A DNA stretch of 64,000 nucleotides from Antedon mediterranea (Eukaryota; Echinodermata; Crinoidea; Comatulida; Antedonidae): the NCBI RefSeq assembly GCF_964355755.1, contig NC_092674.1:8561001-8625000 (forward strand), given 5' to 3'. The stretch's first letter is position 1, and each line of letters starts with the position of its first letter. Positions 57,706 through 64,000 of this stretch are shown piece by piece. The notes below the pieces were generated by a model. It was given only the letters and a program-made list of their open reading frames with translations. It searched no databases and was not told the DNA's origin. Position numbers and translations under genes: made by a program.

Positions 57706-58612
57706 CTTTCTACGCCACTTCCTAAGCCTCAAATAAGAATTAATAAGCATTGTAGTATATATATGGTGTAATTGCCTAGTTTATCACTGTTGAATGTTTA
57801 TGAAATGTAAAATGAAATAAATATTTGAATAAAACTATTATTTTAGTATGAAAGTACTTCAAATGAACTTATGTAATATATTCACACAAAAAAAGGACAA
57901 AAATATATTTAAATGTTATTCATTTATTTTGATTAAAGATTATAATAAAATAATAATCTAAACAGTTTTGCATAAAGTACCTGTATAAATAAATAATTAA
58001 AAACAAAATAAAATTATCAAAATACCCTTTTCTATAGACAATGTAAGTCGGTGTATTGGCTTAATTTAAATATTCATGAATTATTCATGAGTTCTTTGAG
58101 ATAACAATGGAAACATTATCATAATTAGGTCAATGTTTTGTATTGATCATATGATCATAATAATTTGTTTTCGAATTATATAAAGCTGGAAATGTGAAAA
58201 TGAAATTATCACATTGTCCAGCGCTTTGGCACATTCTCAATCATCTCAAATAAGTTTACAAAATCCTGAAATCCAACTCTCAAATGTTTTTTCTAAAGAC
58301 ATAGGAATACAATACAAACTACATGTTTAGGACACCCTTCATTGAACACTTCCCCATGGAATGAATGAGGTCTTAACACTATGCCAACACTGTTAAAGTT
58401 ACACTTTGTTTGGTTCCCGAACATGTCCCTCTTATGGGCTCTACGGTACTTCATTAAGTTCTTTCTGTCTAACAATCTTTTTGAGATATTGTTTGCAATA
58501 ACTCGCACCACATTTTTTCTTTATAAAGTCTATTACCAGTACTGCAGCAGCAATGTTTTTCCTTTCTGCAAAATCTGAGATACTATTTAGGAATAATCTC
58601 TTTTACAGCAGT

Positions 58613-58685
58613 AGAACCTCAATTAAAGGGACACTTTCGGGACCCCTGAATAGGGGACGGGGTCCTAAAGGAGAGGTTGTATAGT
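58613..58685. repeat. Short inverted piece of the CTCTATTAAGGGGACAC dispersed family
   Basis: GAACCTCAATTAAAGGGACA and, inverted, AACCTCTCCTTTAGGACCCC face each other around CGGGACCCCTGAATAGGGGA. Confidence 0.55.
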
Positions 58686-58697
58686 ATCCAGTATATT

Positions 58698-58925
58698 AAT
58701 AATATCCTGGATTTATATAGCGCCTAATGTAATGAAACCTCTAAGCGCTGAACATTATTACCCCAGTTATTTTTTTGGATCAAACACATATGGAAACATA
58801 GTTGTGTCTTGATCTAAACGGGTACCCATTTATACACCTGGGTGGAGAGAGGCAAACGTAAGTAAAGTATCTTGCCTACAGATACAACCAATGCGGCGAG
58901 AGTTGGATTCGAACCGCGGTCTCAC
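58698..58925 (-). mobile_element. tRNA-derived SINE, family C, copy 2
   Basis: Matches 25033-25330 from TCCTGGATTTATATAGCGCC through GGTGGAGAGAGGCAAACGTA. The minus-strand head has a perfect B box GGTTCGAATCC. The A box is degenerate. Confidence 0.75.
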
Positions 58926-58929
58926 GATT

Positions 58930-61255
58930 ACATGGTTTTTGCAATACTGTTTGATGAAATAAATTCTAATTGCATAAAAGTTGGGTAATTTGTAATCCAA
59001 CTTGTAATCAACTCAGAAGAGTTTTGCTGCCGTTGTTTTCCACTTATTATTAGTGGTTTCCTGTTTAAATCTAGGGTACAATTAGAGCCATTAGTACCTT
59101 TAAAATGTCATGCTCATGCCTCCTTCAAAAGGTACTATTTTCCATATTGTCTAATGAAGTTTGCTAATTTCAAAGTGTTTTTTTAAATTCTCCAAGTTAT
59201 AAATCGGCACAGAAGTGTTTTCAGCCATGTTTTTCCACTTGTAGGATTAGTGGCTTCCTGAAGAACCATGGATCTGGGGAAAAAGTACCATGAGTGAAGG
59301 TCATATTAAGGTCATTCATATCCGTAATGCAAGTGTTGTATACCACAAATGAATATTGCAACAACAACGAAAGATGAACACAAGTCTGCATTTCGCTAGA
59401 TATGATCTTTCCTTATTTATAGTAATATTAAAACTGAGTATGTGAACATGCAAAAACTGAGACATGGCTGAACCACAGTACCAGGATTTACTACAAGTTT
59501 AAAAATTATTGGTGTTAGTTCACATCCTGTTATTGGAATGTTATCAGTTACTGCAGTAAACTACATATGCAAAACTAACATATGATTTTAGCTTTGTTCA
59601 ATAAACATTAAAATATATATAAAATAATAGATAGTAGAATAAACATGTGCAGAAATAAATATACTGTAAAACAGTTGGTATCTATATTATAATTTGATTT
59701 CTTCCACTACCCCAAGACTGAAATGTCAAAGTTCATAAGGTGAGTGCTAGTTAAAATTTAAGTATAAAAGGCATCCATAACATACATACTTATATTTCCA
59801 TAATTCACTGTATTCACAATAAAGTAGATTGTACACTGGAGATCTTATCGTGTATATATATCATCAATTTTAATCAAAGGATGTGACTGGTAGAATTTTT
59901 AGTACTGGATCTAACGACGTCAAGAAATTAAACTAGGAAAATGCAAATTGACTGATAGGTAATATAGACAGAATGATATCAAGAATATATTGATTCTGCA
60001 TACAAATTTAGCTTAGCAAACTAATAGCTAACTGACCTCTTTAAATGGGTGCTCAGACGATAATACCAAGAGTCATAGTTCGATCTTTAATCTGTTGTGA
60101 TGTTGCACTGTTATTTTCTTCTTGCTTTTTATGTGGCTTTTATATTGCATAAATAAAGTTTATTATTATACTTGATATGATATTCTATTCATTTCTTCAC
60201 ATATAATTATGTATCTATTTTGTTGTATACATAAAGTTTCCAATTTTGTATTTTTCTTCTTTATATCATTGTGAAATTTACTAACAGCAGTTGCCATGAC
60301 AGTAAAGCCCCTTCAAGGTACATCCCTATTTACCTTTTGAAGAAGTTGCCAATACAAGGCCAGGAGACTACCATATTTTTAACTTGTTTCTCGGCTTTAT
60401 ATTGTGCTCCCAGTTTTCCGCATTTTCTCCCGGTCTTTCACATTTTCTCCGGAATTACAAAGATAACTGAATTTTGTTGTATACTGTATGTGTGGTTTTC
60501 TGCACACAAGCCACCATCATGCAATACAGCTTGTGACATCACACACTGCACTCCTTATCCCTCGATAATAGTGGGCGCTATTGACCTAAAATTGTTTTAA
60601 CTTCAGACGTTGGCATCTATGCACTATGACCAAACCATATTCAGGAGACACCCCTATAAAGGAACACTCTTTCGTCCTGAATGTGTCGATTAGATAGCAG
60701 ACACCGTCACGAATATCAATTCATGAAAAAAAAGGGGAAAAAATTAGAGCAGGGCTCCCTAAGTATCAAATGAGACTTTTTAGTTTATGAGCACGATAAT
60801 TTATTATTGGTGAGTTTCTCGCTTTTGGATGCATGTGCAATTTTTAAAAATTTTAAAATATGAAAATCAGAAGATTCTTGATAGATTGAAACAGCGAATA
60901 TGTCTCTTAATATATCAACTCTTTATGGAATTACCTGTTTCTTGTTTAAAGCCATATCATTACCATACACAAAGCCGCTACATCAAATACTTGCAATAAA
61001 CTATTTGTTTTAAAGATTGATGTACAAAAAGCGGCTTGGAAATTGTGTCTTAAAACAAGCAACTGTCAGATATTGCAATGAATCCAATCGCCAACTCTTC
61101 TTGGAGTAACAATCATAATTTACTCGATAATGTTTATGGATATTTCTGTTAGGTATGCTAATCAGGTTTCTGATCATTATAAAGTAAAAACAGAAATATG
61201 AAATTAGCGCTGATTCTATGAATTCTATATCACATATTTCAAATTATGATATCAA
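58930..61255. other. Intergenic, nothing recognised
   Basis: AT-rich. A 109-codon frame at 60271-60600 is low-complexity hydrophobic/cysteine-rich and is not supported as a gene. Confidence 0.4.
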
Positions 61256-61257
61256 AA

Positions 61258-61770
61258 AGGATTATTTAATTTAAATTTAGTAATTTCTTCGAAAGTTGTA
61301 TTGTACCTTTATGAGATTTAACAGAAATATCACTTTTTAGTGGATACATATAGAACAGTTTGACTTTAATTGTAAATTCTTGAATATTGTGAGGTATGAA
61401 ATTTGATATAATTTTAATATGTTATACTTTATATTATGCTTTTAAGGATAGATAGAATTTCCTTTCTTATTACTTGAACATGAATAAACAATGTATTCTG
61501 AAAGAATATTCTGATAATTATATTTTTATTTTATTTTTTTTTTTACTTTAGCGTAAACATACACTATAGTTATCAATAATAAAAAAATATAAATTGAAGT
61601 AATCAAGAGGACATTACACATAAAACAAACATGGAATTATTTAATTTAAATTTAGTGATTTTATCAAAAGTCGTATTGTTTGTACTGTACCTTTATGAAA
61701 TTAACAGAAATATAACTTTTTAGTCGATGCATATAGAACGGTGGGACAGTAACTTTTGTGTATTCTTGAA
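61258..61770. repeat. Diverged direct repeat (two copies about 374 bp apart)
   Basis: 61258-61385 and 61632-61770 share TTATTTAATTTAAATTTAGT, GTACCTTTATGA, TTAACAGAAATAT and CTTTTTAGT(G/C)GAT(A/G)CATATAGAAC in order. Confidence 0.75.
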
Positions 61771-61774
61771 ATTT

Positions 61775-63440
61775 TTAAAGTATTTTAAATATAGAAATTA
61801 AAGAATTTAAGGGGACATTTCACATGAAACAAACAAGGGAAAATATGTTTTAAACACTATGCCCAACCTTAATTTAAGTGACGCCTCTATTAAGGGGACA
61901 CTTTGTTTGTGTCCCAAATGTGGGGTTTAACTGTATGAATCATGTGTGACGATTATAAATAATACCACTAAAATAAATAAATGTTAATTATATAAATTAC
62001 CTTATTAAATATTAAATTTATTTCATTCTAAAATGCAGTATTTACATTTAGAACAGCAATACAAATGTACAGTACAATACAAATGAAATTATTGGGACTT
62101 TTTTTCATACAATACATTTCCCACAGAGACACAGAAGAGCTCTTTGGTAGTCTATGGCATTTCCCTATACAGCCTCTTTCTGAAGACCCCCTAGATTTTG
62201 CAGGCCTCTAATTTATGAACAAATACTGTAAAAATTAATTTTATTGTGAATAATGTTTTGTTATGACAGTATAATTTGTGAATTTTATATTGTGTACTTT
62301 TGAAAAGCAGTATCAAATAATTGTCTAAGAATTGGCATGCTTTTCCCAAGGTCCCTTGCACAAAGGATACAGAATGAGTCACTGAAAACATGAAAGCTCT
62401 TTTATTTAGTGGTAGGTTGTTTTATTGTTTTGTACATTGTTATTAAAGTTCATTGGCATATTTATTTGGGATGACAGTTTAATATAACAATTTAGTTTCG
62501 TTTATTTAACATCAGTGAAGTAGATATTAAAATAAGTGTATTTAATATGCTGGGTTGTTTTACAATTTATTTTAATTTATTTTTTTGTTTGATATACAAA
62601 GAATGACAGGATAATGATAGACACTAATATTTAATTATTAGTAGTTATTTATAGTAGTTGTGTTTTTGTTTTTGGTTGTTATGAAACAATTAGTACCACT
62701 GTGTAGGCTCGATTTGAACCAATCCTGGAATTTTACGGTAAATCATAAAATTACCAGTCTTCTGTGCCACTTTTGTAACCATTTTTCATATTAAATTTAT
62801 GATGTTGGACATTTCGCAGAGATGATATCATTTCTATTTATTTTTTTAATGATTTCAAAATAATATTTATTTAAATATAATATTAAATTGTTCCATTAAC
62901 TATTTAAGGTTTCTAATTTAGACACCTCAGTAAAATAAGCTCGCTGTTGTACTTTTTTTTTTTATTTTATTCTTAAATGTTTTACCTTTGTGAAATCCAA
63001 ACAAAAATAAATACTGGGTATTTACATTCTAAATTTAAATTAATTCTGTGAAAGCAGGATTTTGTAGGTCAGTGTTAAATTTGAAATACCACTAATTCCA
63101 TAGATTTGTCAATCATCACATCAAAGTCAATATAAAAACATACTTCATATCAATTTTGTTATCAATTTAGTGGAAACATTTTTTTTCTTTGTTTGAACAG
63201 ATGAAGTCATCACAAATTAAACAAATTTGGATCCCAAGCTGTTATAGCAATAAAGAAATATTTTTCTGCCATTTTCTTCAGATAAAATTTAATGTGCAAT
63301 TATGTCAAGGTGTTTGGTGGGTGATTTACAACTTAGGAAATTTGAATTTCAACAGCTTTTATATTTAAAGTGACTTATAGAGGTTTAACTTTACTGTTGT
63401 TGTTTGGTGAAGACAATACAATTAGTCTATTTCGTGCCTA
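61775..63440. other. Intergenic, nothing recognised
   Basis: AT-rich; another CTCTATTAAGGGGACACTTT piece at 61886. No exon. Confidence 0.4.
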
Positions 63441-63662
63441 GCTTACCTGGATAAACCCACAATGGCCTTTGCTCTCTAAAGGGAGGGCTTAGATGCGAAA
63501 AGTTAACTGATGACGGTGGTACATTGAGACGTTCCCACATGAGGTTGTGGACTCGTCCATTATGGTAGAGGGGTGCTCTAAGAATATTTAGTAGACTATA
63601 CTTTTCGTATTTAAGCTCTCCCTATGGAGAACATGGGCCATTGTCGGTTTATCCAGGTAAGC
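63441..63662. mobile_element. Palindromic MITE (222 bp)
   Basis: The arms begin GCTTACCTGGATAAACC at the left and, reverse-complemented, GCTTACCTGGATAAACC at the right, followed by CACAATGGCC / GACAATGGCC and further inverted similarity (GGGAGGGCTTA against GGGAGAGCTTA). No coding content. Confidence 0.82.
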
Positions 63663-64000
63663 AACACTCATAGGCTAAAACCAATAGTGGTTTGTATAAT
63701 ATAACAGTATTGTGAGCTTACTGTACAAAGGAGTTCCGTTTAAGATCCTTTATTTTTTTTAAATTTTCATTGTCATACTTTTGTCATTTTCATTGTTAAT
63801 ATTAAACTGTATGTACCAGTTAATTTTGTTATTGTGAATGTGATAGTCAGAATGGTACTAACATGTCGTCCGGATTTTGCCATTTCCTGCATCAAGTGGA
63901 TTCTCTCAATAATTTGAATAGCAGTTGCATAGCGACTAAATACAAACTTTATCAGTAAAGCGTTTTATCAATAATGTTGTTTCCAGATAATTTAAGTTTA

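Noticed and set aside
60271-60600. 109-codon plus-strand frame, the longest in the right third
   Set aside because: No recognisable domain, mixed hydrophobic/cysteine composition typical of random AT-rich sequence, no splice or promoter context. Left out as a gene.

Overview
The window reads as nuclear DNA of an animal: AT-rich, with spliced genes using GT/AG introns, one intronless gene, and many transposon fragments. The protein families (a natriuretic-peptide-receptor-like guanylate cyclase ectodomain, an RCC1-BTB protein, FUNDC1, Rap2), the LINE, tRNA-derived SINE and hammerhead-bearing repeat types, and the constantly recurring word AGGCCTA suggest a marine invertebrate, probably a non-vertebrate deuterostome such as an echinoderm. 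That assignment is inference. No bacterial, organellar or CRISPR feature is present.

Layout. (1) 1-1597, minus strand: the first two exons of a receptor guanylate cyclase/ANF-receptor protein; the rest lies off the left edge. (2) About 1.6-19.4 kb: no gene recognised. It holds palindromic MITEs, a 3.84-kb long-terminal-inverted-repeat element flanked by TTAA (4326-8166) that carries its own tandem repeats and a nested MITE, a tRNA-Asp-like sequence (13063-13134), and a 65-67-bp tandem array (13.68-14.96 kb) split by a tRNA-derived SINE. (3) 19411-28769, minus strand: a complete RCBTB1/2-type gene. I rebuilt 13 coding exons giving a 541-residue protein with all phases consistent. (4) 29989-35298, plus strand: a complete FUNDC1 gene, five exons, 168 residues, with an LC3-interacting motif. 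It stands head to head with the RCBTB gene across 1.2 kb that contains ETS-like sites. Its last intron carries a LINE ORF1 joined directly to a LINE-type 3' end. (5) 39288-39848, plus strand: an intronless Rap2 GTPase. (6) About 39.9-64 kb: no confident gene apart from a possible 64-codon ORF at 44 kb. It holds TIR elements (1305 bp with an AAGTAC target duplication; about 1.04 kb piggyBac-like), LINE tails, SINE heads, minisatellites and foldback repeats.

The genes do not form a pathway. FUNDC1 acts in mitophagy at the mitochondrial outer membrane; RCBTB proteins are probable ubiquitin-ligase adaptors; Rap2 and the guanylate cyclase are signalling proteins. The shared promoter region of RCBTB and FUNDC1 is the only gene-to-gene link visible. 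Most of the unusual structure is in mobile elements: nested insertions, hammerhead-ribozyme-like cores, and a perfect 45-bp-arm palindrome.
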